64,000 bases of DNA from Aquirufa aurantiipilula (GCF_019923745.1 NZ_JAANOG010000004.1:186001-250000); one strand, 5' to 3'. Positions 27,355-36,584 are shown, numbered from the stretch's first letter. Notes: generated from the letters alone by a model not told the origin. Made by a program: numbers and translations.

Positions 27355-29688
27355 ATGAAAATCATCCATTTTCGAATTCTTTTCTTTGCCCTAATTTTGA
27401 CCTTACATCATGGCTTATTGGCTCAAATGATTGATTTTTCAAAAGCGAGTATCATTGCATCTTCTCAAATTGCATCTCCATTTAGAGAAAAAATGATGAC
27501 TGTCTTGCAAGAAGAAATTGCCCTGAAGACTAGTCTGAAACTAAGTAATAATCCAAACGAAAAATCGGCATTATTCATCTTGGCTATCCATGGTAGCGGA
27601 AATGTTAGTTCATATTCATTACCCACTTTGAGCCAAGACGCACAAGCTTCTATTCAAAAGGAAGGGTTCCGTATCATACACCAAAACATAGCTGGTAAAG
27701 ACGTGCTTTGGTTGATTGGGGCTGATCAACGTGGATTATTGTTTGCTATTGGAGAGTTTTTGCGCACAGCAGATTTAAGTAAGCAAAAAATTCTATTTGA
27801 TAAAAAGTATGAAAAATCAAGTGCTCCAATGTATGCCATTCGTGGCCATCAAATTGGTTACCGAAATACGGCCAATTCATGGGATGCCTGGGACTTTAAT
27901 CAGTTTGAACGATATTTTAGAGAGTTAGCCTTTTTTGGGACCAATGCCATTGAAAATATACCTTTTCAAGATGGGGCAGCTAGTCCCCATATGAAAATCA
28001 ATCGGGAAGAGATGCATATCAAAATGAGTCAGATGTGTCAAGCCTATGATTTGGATTACTGGGTTTGGACCCCAGCGGATGTTGACTTAGCCGATCCCAA
28101 AAAATTCCAGGAAGAACTTAAAGCCCATGTGGATTTTTACAAAAATTGCCCTCGATTGGATGGAGTCTTTTTCCCTGGAGGTGATCCGGGCGAGAACCAC
28201 CCTAAATACGTTTTACCCTTCCTTAAAGCAGTGGCTGCCGAATTGAAAAAATATCATCCGAAGGCAGGCGTATGGCTTTCTTTACAAGGTTTTAATGATG
28301 AAGAAGTAAATTATTTCTATGATTATTTAGCTCAAAATAAACCGGATTGGTTTACGGGGATTGTAACAGGGCCTAGCAGTCCTGATCTGGCAGCCACCCG
28401 TTTTCGATTGGATAAAAAATACTTGCATCGCCATTATCCCGATTTAACCCATACTGTGCGTTGTCAATATCCTACGGAGAATTGGGATCAGGCCTTTGCC
28501 TTGACAGAAGGTAGAGAAGTGACTAATCCACAACCTGCCTATTATGCTAAAATACATAATCGATATGCCCCTTTTACTGATGGGTTTTTATCATATTCAG
28601 ATGGGGTTCATGATGATGTCAACAAAGTGATATGGAGTCAGATGGCTTGGAATACGGAAAAAGAAGTGCGTCAGGTGATGGTGGAATATGCTCGATACTT
28701 CTTTGGGAATTCGGTAGCTGAAGCAGCTGCGGATGGTATTTTGGCATTAGAAAGAAACTGGGTAGGTGCTATTGAAGAAAATGGAGGGATAGAAACCACC
28801 TTTGCTTTTTGGCAAAATTTAGAAAAGTCGCACCCTGAATTAAAGGCTAATTGGCGATGGCAACAATTAGTAATGCGTGCCTATTATGATACCTTCATTA
28901 AAAGAAGAAAATTATATGAACAAGGTTTGGAGAAAGAAGCGAATGCGGTATTAAATCAAGCAGCCAAATTAGGTGCTGAAAATGCAATGACCTTAGCCTT
29001 GGAAAAGGTTAATCAAGCAGATCAAAAGCCTGCTGCTCCCGAGTTAAGGCAAAAGGTTGTGGATTATTGTGAAGCATTATTTCAAACTATAGGTTTACAA
29101 ACAAGTGTTTCCAAATACAAGGCTAGTGGAGCTGAACGAGGAGCTATTTTGGATTTTATTGATTATCCATTGAATAACCGTTGGTGGCTACAGGATGAAT
29201 TTGAAAAAATTCGTAAAATGCCCAATGAAAATGCAAAATTGGAACGTTTACAGATCATCGCCACATGGGAGAATCCGGGTAAAGGCAGTTATTATGATAA
29301 TATTTCAGATCAGTTAAAAGGCCCTCGAGTGAAAACGAGAACTGAGGATGCAACGGATGTGGCTTGGTGGGATAATGGTCTAAGCAGAAGGCGCTTGTCG
29401 ACCCAATTATTTCAAAATTTTCCTCAATTGGAATATGCTGATTTAGATCCTCAAGCTTCCTATACCATTCGTATTTCTGGGCAAGGTGATGCGCTACTGC
29501 GTGTTGATGGGGAAAGAGTTCGCCCTGTCATGTACAACAAAGGGGTAGAGGAGTTCAAAGAATTTCAGTTGAATCCAAAATTTATCAGTGATGGTAAAAT
29601 ATCCATTTCCTTTGATGAACCAGAGGAATCACATTTAAATTGGCGTCAACATTCCAAGGTATTTGATATCTGGTTATTGAAGAAGTAA
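27355..29688 (+). CDS. Putative glycoside hydrolase (alpha-glucuronidase/GH20-domain-2-like)
   Basis: 777 residues, signal peptide ending GLLAQ. Residues about 25-130 resemble the small alpha/beta domain that precedes the barrel in GH20, GH67 and GH115 enzymes. A TIM-barrel-like region begins at YAIRGHQIGYRNTANSWDAW and contains GVFFPGGDPGENHPKY and WFTGIVTGPSS. A helical part and a C-terminal jelly-roll follow. I cannot assign a CAZy family with confidence. Located just after an HpaI-type aldolase, it may release a uronic acid that is then catabolised (inference). It ends at a strong terminator. Confidence 0.68.
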   Translation: MKIIHFRILFFALILTLHHGLLAQMIDFSKASIIASSQIASPFREKMMTVLQEEIALKTSLKLSNNPNEKSALFILAIHGSGNVSSYSLPTLSQDAQASIQKEGFRIIHQNIAGKDVLWLIGADQRGLLFAIGEFLRTADLSKQKILFDKKYEKSSAPMYAIRGHQIGYRNTANSWDAWDFNQFERYFRELAFFGTNAIENIPFQDGAASPHMKINREEMHIKMSQMCQAYDLDYWVWTPADVDLADPKKFQEELKAHVDFYKNCPRLDGVFFPGGDPGENHPKYVLPFLKAVAAELKKYHPKAGVWLSLQGFNDEEVNYFYDYLAQNKPDWFTGIVTGPSSPDLAATRFRLDKKYLHRHYPDLTHTVRCQYPTENWDQAFALTEGREVTNPQPAYYAKIHNRYAPFTDGFLSYSDGVHDDVNKVIWSQMAWNTEKEVRQVMVEYARYFFGNSVAEAAADGILALERNWVGAIEENGGIETTFAFWQNLEKSHPELKANWRWQQLVMRAYYDTFIKRRKLYEQGLEKEANAVLNQAAKLGAENAMTLALEKVNQADQKPAAPELRQKVVDYCEALFQTIGLQTSVSKYKASGAERGAILDFIDYPLNNRWWLQDEFEKIRKMPNENAKLERLQIIATWENPGKGSYYDNISDQLKGPRVKTRTEDATDVAWWDNGLSRRRLSTQLFQNFPQLEYADLDPQASYTIRISGQGDALLRVDGERVRPVMYNKGVEEFKEFQLNPKFISDGKISISFDEPEESHLNWRQHSKVFDIWLLKK

Positions 29689-29694
29689 TCAGAT

Positions 29695-29723
29695 AAAAAG
29701 ACCCTCCAAAAGAGGGTCTTTTT
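29695..29723. terminator. Bidirectional terminator
   Basis: A 12-bp perfect stem (AAAAAGACCCTC/GAGGGTCTTTTT) with a 5-base loop, between two convergent genes. T runs are present on both strands. Confidence 0.9.
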
Positions 29724-29745
29724 CTTGTAATATGGAGTACACAAT

Positions 29746-31092
29746 TTAAATAAATACTTGAAATTGTAAGGTGAGGCTGTTTAGTCGATCCCCTGCACGT
29801 ATATCCCCTTGGTTGACTTGATAGTTCGGTCGGTTTTGGAAATCTAGGCTCAACTTTGACTTATGTCCTTGGATGAAATAATTCAAACCTGCATTGAATG
29901 TAGTGGTCGAATTATTTCCTAAACGGTCATATTGGGCAAATGTGGCTGAAACATAAGGCATAAATCGATTGGATAATTCTGCATGGCTGGAAGGAAGTAA
30001 GTATCCAATTTGGGTATATACTACGGATCCAGTACCGAACATAGGATAACTATTTCCATAGACTGGGCCTTGTCCAGCTATGGAATTGGAAGCGTTTAAG
30101 CTAGTTCCAGTGGCGGGGTTCATAGAACCGTTATAGCGTAAATAATTCGTTCCGTAATTGGTATTGAAGTAGCCCAAATAAGCGGATAAGGCTGCATGAT
30201 TTTGTAATGGAATGTCTACAAAACTTTCTACTGCAAAATGCTTCATATCTTGATAAAGAGTGTCTCCTTGAGCTGATTTTTGCCACATGGCATTGGGTTG
30301 ATAAGCACCTCCAATGGCTAAATTCACTATTTTTTTGGCACCTAAATGGGTGCCTGTCATATAAGGTGTCGTATGGTTTTCGTGCTCAAAGAATTGATAT
30401 ATCAAATAACCCTGTTGCTGTAAAGAATGCCCTTTTTGAGAAAAATTGGCATAGTTAGAACTAATAGCTGGAGGTGTTTGTCCATTGGAAGTAATGGGAA
30501 ATGGATCACTTAGAATATATCGATAATCCCAATGGCCGATTTGTCCACGAGCGTAAATGCTTAGTTTTCTGGAAAACTGATCTATTTGATCTACTGTAGT
30601 TTGGGCAAACACAGGTACGTCCATGGTCATAATAGTACCAATACTGGGTTGAGAAAAGCGAGATATGCCAGAAATGATACTTAAGCCCCCTCCAATTTTC
30701 AATTGGTTGCCTGAGGATACTAGGTATTCGCCTATGGCATCATGGAAAAAAGGAGCAATTTTTCGATTGCCTGTTGCATTGTATTGTGCATTGAAATTAT
30801 TCTGTCCAAATTGAAAATACATGAAGGTACGGTCGGTTATTTGTCCGTACAATTGCATTCTAGTTCTCCTCAATCCAATGTCAAAGGATTGTGTTCGAGG
30901 ACTTCCATTTATACTTGTACCTGGGTTGTTTTCATTGAACCTAAACCAAGCTTGATTTAAAAAAGTAACTTGAAAAAACCTTGAACCTGATTCATTGAGC
31001 TTAAGTTTAAGTGCTTCTGTATCAGGTGTTTTTTGTGCTAATGTGCTAAAGCAGGCAAGCAAGCTTACCCATAAAATGATGTTTTTTTTCAT
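29746..31092 (-). CDS. Outer membrane porin (OprO/OprP-like)
   Basis: 448 residues from the ATG at 31092 (MKKNIILWVSLLACFSTLAQ, a clear signal peptide). An ATG 201 bases upstream would add an unsupported leader. The sequence is a beta-barrel with alternating aromatic strands, for example RRTRMQLYGQITDRTFMYFQ, and ends in LTLQFQVFI. It resembles the phosphate-selective porin O/P family, but selectivity cannot be inferred. It follows a small secreted protein of the same orientation, 88 bases upstream. Confidence 0.75.
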   Translation of the reverse strand: MKKNIILWVSLLACFSTLAQKTPDTEALKLKLNESGSRFFQVTFLNQAWFRFNENNPGTSINGSPRTQSFDIGLRRTRMQLYGQITDRTFMYFQFGQNNFNAQYNATGNRKIAPFFHDAIGEYLVSSGNQLKIGGGLSIISGISRFSQPSIGTIMTMDVPVFAQTTVDQIDQFSRKLSIYARGQIGHWDYRYILSDPFPITSNGQTPPAISSNYANFSQKGHSLQQQGYLIYQFFEHENHTTPYMTGTHLGAKKIVNLAIGGAYQPNAMWQKSAQGDTLYQDMKHFAVESFVDIPLQNHAALSAYLGYFNTNYGTNYLRYNGSMNPATGTSLNASNSIAGQGPVYGNSYPMFGTGSVVYTQIGYLLPSSHAELSNRFMPYVSATFAQYDRLGNNSTTTFNAGLNYFIQGHKSKLSLDFQNRPNYQVNQGDIRAGDRLNSLTLQFQVFI

Positions 31093-31180
31093 GGCGGAAA
31101 GTTTGGTTAGAACGGATTTATTCCATTCAAATAGATAAGAAAATAAAAACGCGAGTGTTTTTTGAATGATAGATGTTAGT

Positions 31181-31528
31181 CTATATTCGATAATTACCAT
31201 GCTGCTTGAATATAGCAATGAAATGAGATTTGATAATCGCAAAATTGTTGGAAAGCGGGATTCGAACCGGCGTTTCCGAAGCATAATAGGCAAAAACTAC
31301 AGGTTGATTCGGGAGGGTAGAGGAAACAGAGTCTTGTTCATCATGGATGTCTTCTGAAATTTCTTCTTCCTCAATGGCATTGAGCTGCTGAGATTTACTG
31401 GGTAAACTTTGACTAAATTTGGATTTTACAAAGTTATGGTCCGAGTGAGCCAAAGCACTTTTACCTACGAAAGTTAAAACTAACGAAGAAAAAATAATCA
31501 GGAAAATTTTCATTTTCTTGTTTGACAT
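31181..31528 (-). CDS. Small secreted hypothetical protein
   Basis: About 115 residues. Starts at 31543, 31528 and 31513 are all possible; the ATG at 31528 gives a normal basic N-terminus (MSNKKMKIFLIIF) and a signal peptide ending KSALA. The mature part is acidic in the middle (EEEEISEDIHDEQD) and then has a short conserved-looking block PVVFAYYASETPVRIP. I recognise no family. It lies just upstream of the porin and could be an accessory of it. Confidence 0.5.
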   Translation of the reverse strand: MSNKKMKIFLIIFSSLVLTFVGKSALAHSDHNFVKSKFSQSLPSKSQQLNAIEEEEISEDIHDEQDSVSSTLPNQPVVFAYYASETPVRIPLSNNFAIIKSHFIAIFKQHGNYRI

Positions 31529-31621
31529 GGCCCAAAATTGCATTTGGAATTTGAATAAATCAACTAATATGGCTTTTTTTTAAAATTTCACTTTGTTTTA
31601 GCAAATATGATTTTTTACAGA

Positions 31622-32062
31622 TTATTCGTCATTTCGAATGAAAAAACTACCTGAATTCATTTCATGCGCCATTTCTTCAATGGTTTGATGGTCAAATAAA
31701 TATATGAAATTCTCTCGAATAGGTTTGTATTGATCGTGCATTGGACAAGGATTTTTTTCTGAACAACGATTTAACCCTAAGACGCATTTGTCAAATAGCT
31801 CTCCTTCTCCCATAACTTCAACAATTGATTTGACAGATTTTTGTTTGGCAGACTCCGTGATAAAAAAGCCTCCATTGGGTCCTCTTACTGAGCTGATGAC
31901 TTGATTATTTAGGGTTAATTTTTGTAAGATTTTAGCTGTAAAAAATTGAGGCGATTGGATCGCATCCGCAATTTCAGCTAAGCCAAGCTTTTGTTGTTCC
32001 GAACTTTTTTGAGCAATAAAAATCACAGCTCTTAAAGCATATTCCGTTGCTTTTGAAAACAT
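31622..32062 (-). CDS. Rrf2 family transcriptional regulator (NsrR/IscR-like)
   Basis: 146 residues from the ATG at 32062, which gives the usual Rrf2 N-terminus MFSKATEYALRAVIF. The winged-helix domain includes QSPQFFTAKILQKL and the wing VRGPNGGFFI. Three cysteines in the order C93-X6-C100-X5-C106 match the Fe-S ligand cluster of NsrR and IscR, with one extra residue in the first spacing. It is divergent from ric, with a long palindrome between. The context makes it a nitric oxide or Fe-S status sensor controlling ric and nrdJ (inference). Confidence 0.86.
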   Translation of the reverse strand: MFSKATEYALRAVIFIAQKSSEQQKLGLAEIADAIQSPQFFTAKILQKLTLNNQVISSVRGPNGGFFITESAKQKSVKSIVEVMGEGELFDKCVLGLNRCSEKNPCPMHDQYKPIRENFIYLFDHQTIEEMAHEMNSGSFFIRNDE

Positions 32063-32146
32063 AAATTCTCTTTGAAGGCTCAATTTAGTAAATAATATCC
32101 ATCAATATAGGTCTTTGAAGAAGCATTTGAAAGTGTGAAAATAAAT

Positions 32147-32188
32147 AAATATATAATAAAGGATAATATTGTCCTTTATTATATATTT
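32147..32188. promoter_or_regulatory. 42-bp palindrome between rrf2 and ric, with ric -7 box
   Basis: Two 21-base arms are inverted copies of each other with a single mismatch, centred between 32167 and 32168 (inner core AAAGGA-N8-TCCTTT). The right arm overlaps a TATATTTG (-7 type) at 32182-32189; no clear TTTG box sits 20 bases before it. The position suits an operator for the divergent Rrf2 regulator, controlling both genes. Confidence 0.8.
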
Positions 32189-32221
32189 GCTTTCAGATTT
32201 CACCATTAAACAAATTAACAG

Positions 32222-33181
32222 ATGCCTACGATAAAAGAATTTACCTTGGTAGTGCCTGACCTAGAACCTAGATTAAAGCACTCCACTATTTTTGAACATT
32301 TTGATCAATTGGACGAAGGAGAATCATTTTTAATCCAAAATGATCATGATCCTAAACCTTTGTATTATCAGCTTTTAGCTGAAAGAGGGAATCAATTTAC
32401 GTTTGATTATATCGAAAATGGACCTATCGAATGGTTGATTCGCATTCAAAAAACGCCTAAGCCAGCAGACTTGCTGACATTGGGAGAATTCGTGAATCAA
32501 GATTTTCGACTAGCTTCATTTTTCTCTCAAAAAGGTTTAGATTTTTGTTGTGGTGGTAAAAAGACTTTGAAACAAGCCTGTACTGAGAAGTCTTTGGACT
32601 ATTTGGATATGCTATTTCAAATAGAAGAATTTAAAGCGGCCTCGCGCCAAACAAGTGTGCCCTATCAAGATTGGTCCTTGGACTTTCTAGCGGATTATAT
32701 TGTTAATACGCATCACACTTATGTTAGAAAACACTTGCCCGATATTCAGTTTTTTGCTGAAAAAGTCCAGCGCGTTCACGGTGATAGGCATCCTGAATTG
32801 ATTCGAGTATATCAGTTAGTGATGGAGATAGCAGAAGAATTGACGATGCATATGATGAAAGAAGAGCAAGTTTTATTTCCTTTTATTAAAGCCTTAACTC
32901 TGGCTAAGAAGACAAATGAAAAGCTCGCGCCTGTTCATTTTGGAACCGTACGTAATCCCATTCATATGATGGAAATGGAACATGAGCAAGTAGGTCACAA
33001 TTTGGAGAATATTCGTACCCTGACTCAAAATTACCTTCTACCAGAAGATGCTTGTGGAACTTACACAGTTCTTTTTCAAATGTTACAAGCTTTTGAGGAG
33101 GATTTACATATTCATATTCATTTGGAAAATAATGTCCTTTTTCCGCAATCATTGGAATTGGAAAAAGAATTAACGAATTGA
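32222..33181 (+). CDS. ric: Iron-sulfur cluster repair protein Ric (ScdA/YtfE) with DUF2249 domain
   Basis: 319 residues in three parts: a DUF2249 domain (about 1-78), the ScdA N-terminal domain with FCCGG at 108-112, and a hemerythrin-like di-iron domain (about 150-315) with repeated His and Glu ligands (THHTYVRKHLPDI, TMHMMKEEQVLFPF, EMEHEQVGHNL, HIHIHLENNVLFP). Ric proteins rebuild Fe-S clusters damaged by nitric oxide or peroxide. The extra DUF2249 domain is found in some denitrifier-type homologues. One base separates its stop from the nrdJ start, so the two are translated together. Confidence 0.93.
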   Translation: MPTIKEFTLVVPDLEPRLKHSTIFEHFDQLDEGESFLIQNDHDPKPLYYQLLAERGNQFTFDYIENGPIEWLIRIQKTPKPADLLTLGEFVNQDFRLASFFSQKGLDFCCGGKKTLKQACTEKSLDYLDMLFQIEEFKAASRQTSVPYQDWSLDFLADYIVNTHHTYVRKHLPDIQFFAEKVQRVHGDRHPELIRVYQLVMEIAEELTMHMMKEEQVLFPFIKALTLAKKTNEKLAPVHFGTVRNPIHMMEMEHEQVGHNLENIRTLTQNYLLPEDACGTYTVLFQMLQAFEEDLHIHIHLENNVLFPQSLELEKELTN

Positions 33182-33182
33182 T

Positions 33183-35444
33183 ATGCAGCAAGGTAAGAAG
33201 TTTCTGAGTGATTTGAAATTGTATTCAGATTACTACAAATGGTTAGAACCCCAAGGTCGCTATGAGCGCTGGGAAGAGGCATGTGAAAGTATCATGGATG
33301 GTCACCGCATAACATACGGGAGCTGTTTAGATGAGTTGGAACCGTATTTGGAATCGGCATTAGAAAGTATGCAGAATCAAACAGTGTTAGCTTCTCAACG
33401 AAATCTACAATTTCGTCATGATCAAATTCAGCAACATAATACTCGAATGTATAACTGTACGTCAGGTTATATTGCTAGAAATCGAATTTTTCAGGAGATT
33501 TTCTATTTAGGATTGTCAGGATGTGGTTTTGGAGGAGGATTGCTAATTCCCTTTGTCGATAACTTAAGTCGGATACAAAAGCGGATCAAAGGAACCAAGA
33601 CTTTTGTTATTGAAGATAATATTGAAGGTTGGGCAGATGCCTTAGGGGCTTTGATGTCATCTTATTTTGTTGATAAACAGCCTTTCCCTGAATTTGCGGG
33701 ATATGAATTGAAATTTGATTATTCTCAAATTCGACCTAAGGGGGCCTATATCAAAGGTGGTTTTAAGGCTCCAGGTTCGGATGGCTTGAAACAGTCTTTG
33801 GAAAAAATAGAGGACTTGATAGAGAAATGGATCAGTATAGAAGGGGAGAAAATTCGTCCTATTTTGGCCTTCGATATCATTTGTCATGCTTCCGATGCCG
33901 TACTATCAGGTGGGGTTCGTCGGTCCGCCTTGAACATGATTGTTGATCCTAATGATATGGAGATGATTCATGCTAAAACAGGGAATTGGCGACAAGAAAA
34001 TCCACAAAGAGGTAGGAGCAATAATTCGGTAATTTTGCTGAGAAATCAAGTGCAACAAGAGCAATTTGACTACATCGTGTCGCTTAATGATGGCGCAAAT
34101 GATATTGGTTTTGTATTTGCCAATAGTTGGTTTGATATGTTTAATCCTTGTTTTGAGATAGTTAAAATCCCCATTCTTTTGCGGACTGATTTTTCTCAAA
34201 TAGCCTATGAAGAGCTTAGCGATTTTATTGCGCAGCATCAAGATAAATTGGGAATTCAAGGATGTAATTTATGTGAAATCAATGCCGAAAAATGTGAAAC
34301 GGAGGAGGCATTTTATCGAGCTTGTATGGATGCGTCAATCTTAGGCACCTTGCAAGCGGGCTATACTTCTTTTCCTTATTTGGGTTCCGTTACGGAACAA
34401 ATTTTTCAGCGAGAGGCTTTGTTGGGAGTGAGTATAACTGGTTGGATGAATAATACATTTTTGTTCAATGCACCTATGTTGCAACGTGGAGCTCAGGTGG
34501 TGAAAGATACCAATAAGGTAGTAGCGGATATTATTGGAATAAATCCTGCGGCTAGAACTACTTGTGTCAAACCTTCTGGAAATGCATCGGTGGTTTTAGG
34601 TACTGCAAGTGGGATTCATCCTGAGCATGCTGAAAAATACTTTAGAATCATGCAGTTGAATAAGGAAAGTACCACGGCCAATTGGTTAGTAGAAAATATG
34701 CCTTTTCTTTTAGAAGAAAGTGTTTGGTCCAATACAAAAAGTGATTTTGTTGTCTTTGTTCCTATTTTGAATTCCAAAGAAGGTCTTTTTAAGAAGGATA
34801 TGAAAGGAGTGAAGCATCTGGAAATGATTCAATTGGTTCAAGAAAATTGGGTGAATGCAGGAACCAATAGAGAATTATGTGCCTATCCACACATGAATCA
34901 TAACACGAGTTGCACTGTCATTATGGATAATAAAGAGGAAATTATTGACTATATCTGGCAACATCGTGAAGCCTTTACAGCTGTTAGTTTTATCTCAGAT
35001 TATGGCGATAAAGATTTTAATCAAGCGCCATTCACTTCTGTGTTGGAATTGGACGAATTGGTGAGTCTATATGGAAAAGGCGCCATATTTGCTTCAGGAT
35101 TAATTGTTGATGGATTACATTATTTTGACAATAACCTTTGGCAAGCATGTGATCTTTTATTGGACCCTACGATGGTCTTGACAGGTACACGAGAACAAGT
35201 GTTGTTAAGAAAGTATTGGTTAAATCGAGCCAATAAATTTGCAAAGAACTATTTTAATGGTGATCTAAAACAAATGATTTATTGCGTCAAAGATGTTCAT
35301 CTATTTCACAAATGGGAAACCGTAACGAGAGAATTTAGAGAGGTGAATTTTGGAGATATTTTAAATCAACCTCAATATAAAGATATTGGAGAAATGGCTT
35401 CAATGGCCTGTAGTGGAGGTTCTTGTGAGATAACTCATATTTAA
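33183..35444 (+). CDS. nrdJ: Adenosylcobalamin-dependent ribonucleoside-triphosphate reductase (class II)
   Basis: 753 residues of the monomeric RTPR type. The catalytic Cys and Glu appear in NPCFEI (C323, E325). The redox cysteine pair is C92 (MYNCTSGY) and C361 (GCNLCE), and the C-terminal shuttle pair is C743 and C748 (ACSGGSC). The GCGFGGG loop follows the N-terminal region. The enzyme reduces ribonucleotides to deoxyribonucleotides using B12 instead of a di-iron tyrosyl radical, so it works without oxygen and is less exposed to nitric oxide. It shares an operon with ric. Whether the genome also has a class I enzyme cannot be seen here. Confidence 0.92.
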   Translation: MQQGKKFLSDLKLYSDYYKWLEPQGRYERWEEACESIMDGHRITYGSCLDELEPYLESALESMQNQTVLASQRNLQFRHDQIQQHNTRMYNCTSGYIARNRIFQEIFYLGLSGCGFGGGLLIPFVDNLSRIQKRIKGTKTFVIEDNIEGWADALGALMSSYFVDKQPFPEFAGYELKFDYSQIRPKGAYIKGGFKAPGSDGLKQSLEKIEDLIEKWISIEGEKIRPILAFDIICHASDAVLSGGVRRSALNMIVDPNDMEMIHAKTGNWRQENPQRGRSNNSVILLRNQVQQEQFDYIVSLNDGANDIGFVFANSWFDMFNPCFEIVKIPILLRTDFSQIAYEELSDFIAQHQDKLGIQGCNLCEINAEKCETEEAFYRACMDASILGTLQAGYTSFPYLGSVTEQIFQREALLGVSITGWMNNTFLFNAPMLQRGAQVVKDTNKVVADIIGINPAARTTCVKPSGNASVVLGTASGIHPEHAEKYFRIMQLNKESTTANWLVENMPFLLEESVWSNTKSDFVVFVPILNSKEGLFKKDMKGVKHLEMIQLVQENWVNAGTNRELCAYPHMNHNTSCTVIMDNKEEIIDYIWQHREAFTAVSFISDYGDKDFNQAPFTSVLELDELVSLYGKGAIFASGLIVDGLHYFDNNLWQACDLLLDPTMVLTGTREQVLLRKYWLNRANKFAKNYFNGDLKQMIYCVKDVHLFHKWETVTREFREVNFGDILNQPQYKDIGEMASMACSGGSCEITHI

Positions 35445-35453
35445 ATAAAAATC

Positions 35454-35489
35454 AAAAAAGAGGATGTTGATGTCAATATCCTCTTTTTT
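35454..35489. terminator. Bidirectional terminator after nrdJ
   Basis: A 12-bp perfect stem (AAAAAAGAGGAT/ATCCTCTTTTTT), with further TTGA/TCAA pairing in the loop, between the convergent nrdJ and SDR genes. Confidence 0.9.
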
Positions 35490-35505
35490 TATTTTTATTG
35501 ATGAA

Positions 35506-36273
35506 TTAATAAGCGCTCCATCCACCATCAACAGTTAGTATTTCCGCATTCACGAAACTAGAATCATCGCTAGCTAAGAACAGAGCAGCTTGTGCTATTT
35601 CCGAAGCTTCCCCGGCTCTCGGGTTGAGTGCTAGACCAGTCATAATGCGGTCATTTACTAAAGGTGTAATTTTAGACATGTCAATGGTCTCACTGATACT
35701 GGTATTGACGGCACCGGGTGCAATTCCATTGCACCTAATTCCTGATTTACTGTACAAATACCCCGTACTTTTAGTCAGTCCTACTAAAGCATGTTTACTA
35801 GAAGTATACACTGCCCCCGCGGCTCCTCCTTTTAGTCCACCAATGGAACAAACATTTATGATATTTCCTTTTCCTTTGGCCAAGAAAATTTGAACGGCAC
35901 TTCTCATGGCCTTGAATGGTCCTTCAAAATTGATTTTCATGACTTTCTCTAACATGCTATTTTCCACCTCACCCACAGGTTGGAAATGGTCCATGATACC
36001 TGCATTATTCACCAAAATATCCAAGGTACCATAGGTGGAAACGGCTGAGTTAATGAGGTTGTCTATATCAGATTCAATACCCATATTCGCTACTACCGTT
36101 GTAATTTCTCCACCTGCCGCTTTAACATCTTTAGATAATTCATCTAAGCGAATGGGGTTTATATCTCCAGCAATGACCTTCGCTCCTTGTTGTGCAAAAA
36201 GTATGGCAATGGCCTTTCCCATACCAGCTCCAGCACCTGTAATAATGGCAACTTTATTTTCTAGCTTTTTCAT
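35506..36273 (-). CDS. SDR family oxidoreductase
   Basis: 255 residues, classical short-chain dehydrogenase. The cofactor loop TGAGAGMGKAIA is at 13-24, NNAG near 90, and the catalytic Ser and Tyr-x3-Lys occur in VCSIGG and YTSSK. An Asp after beta-2 (GDINP) suggests NAD preference. The closest well-known types are FabG-like and glucose-1-dehydrogenase-like enzymes; the substrate is not determinable. It stands alone, convergent with nrdJ. Confidence 0.9.
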   Translation of the reverse strand: MKKLENKVAIITGAGAGMGKAIAILFAQQGAKVIAGDINPIRLDELSKDVKAAGGEITTVVANMGIESDIDNLINSAVSTYGTLDILVNNAGIMDHFQPVGEVENSMLEKVMKINFEGPFKAMRSAVQIFLAKGKGNIINVCSIGGLKGGAAGAVYTSSKHALVGLTKSTGYLYSKSGIRCNGIAPGAVNTSISETIDMSKITPLVNDRIMTGLALNPRAGEASEIAQAALFLASDDSSFVNAEILTVDGGWSAY

Positions 36274-36551
36274 GTGAATTGATTTTCTGAAAATTACCCA
36301 TTTAAAGATGAAAAATTAGCCAATTTTGACAGCTATTTGATTTTTAAAGGATGATTTTGATTAGCTTTTGACTAGTGATCAACAAAACAATAGTGCGAAT
36401 TGCTATTGCCATGTGATTGGAAGAAAGGGAAATTAGATTGTTTGAAGCCTTAATTAACCCCGAATGAAATTTAGAACACGGAGTAAGAATAAGAACAATC
36501 TATAAGCAATTATTATGAACTCAAAGCTAAGGAAAATAAGGAAATTTTCCC

Positions 36552-36584
36552 AACGCTGGCAAGGTTTGGAACCTTGACAGCGTT
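36552..36584. repeat. 33-bp dispersed palindrome, copy 3
   Basis: Same element as at 4609 and 24265 but with one G-A mismatch (AACGCTGGC against GACAGCGTT) and one wobble next to the loop. It sits in the 406-base gap between the SDR gene and the small membrane protein; I see nothing else in that gap. Confidence 0.8.
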
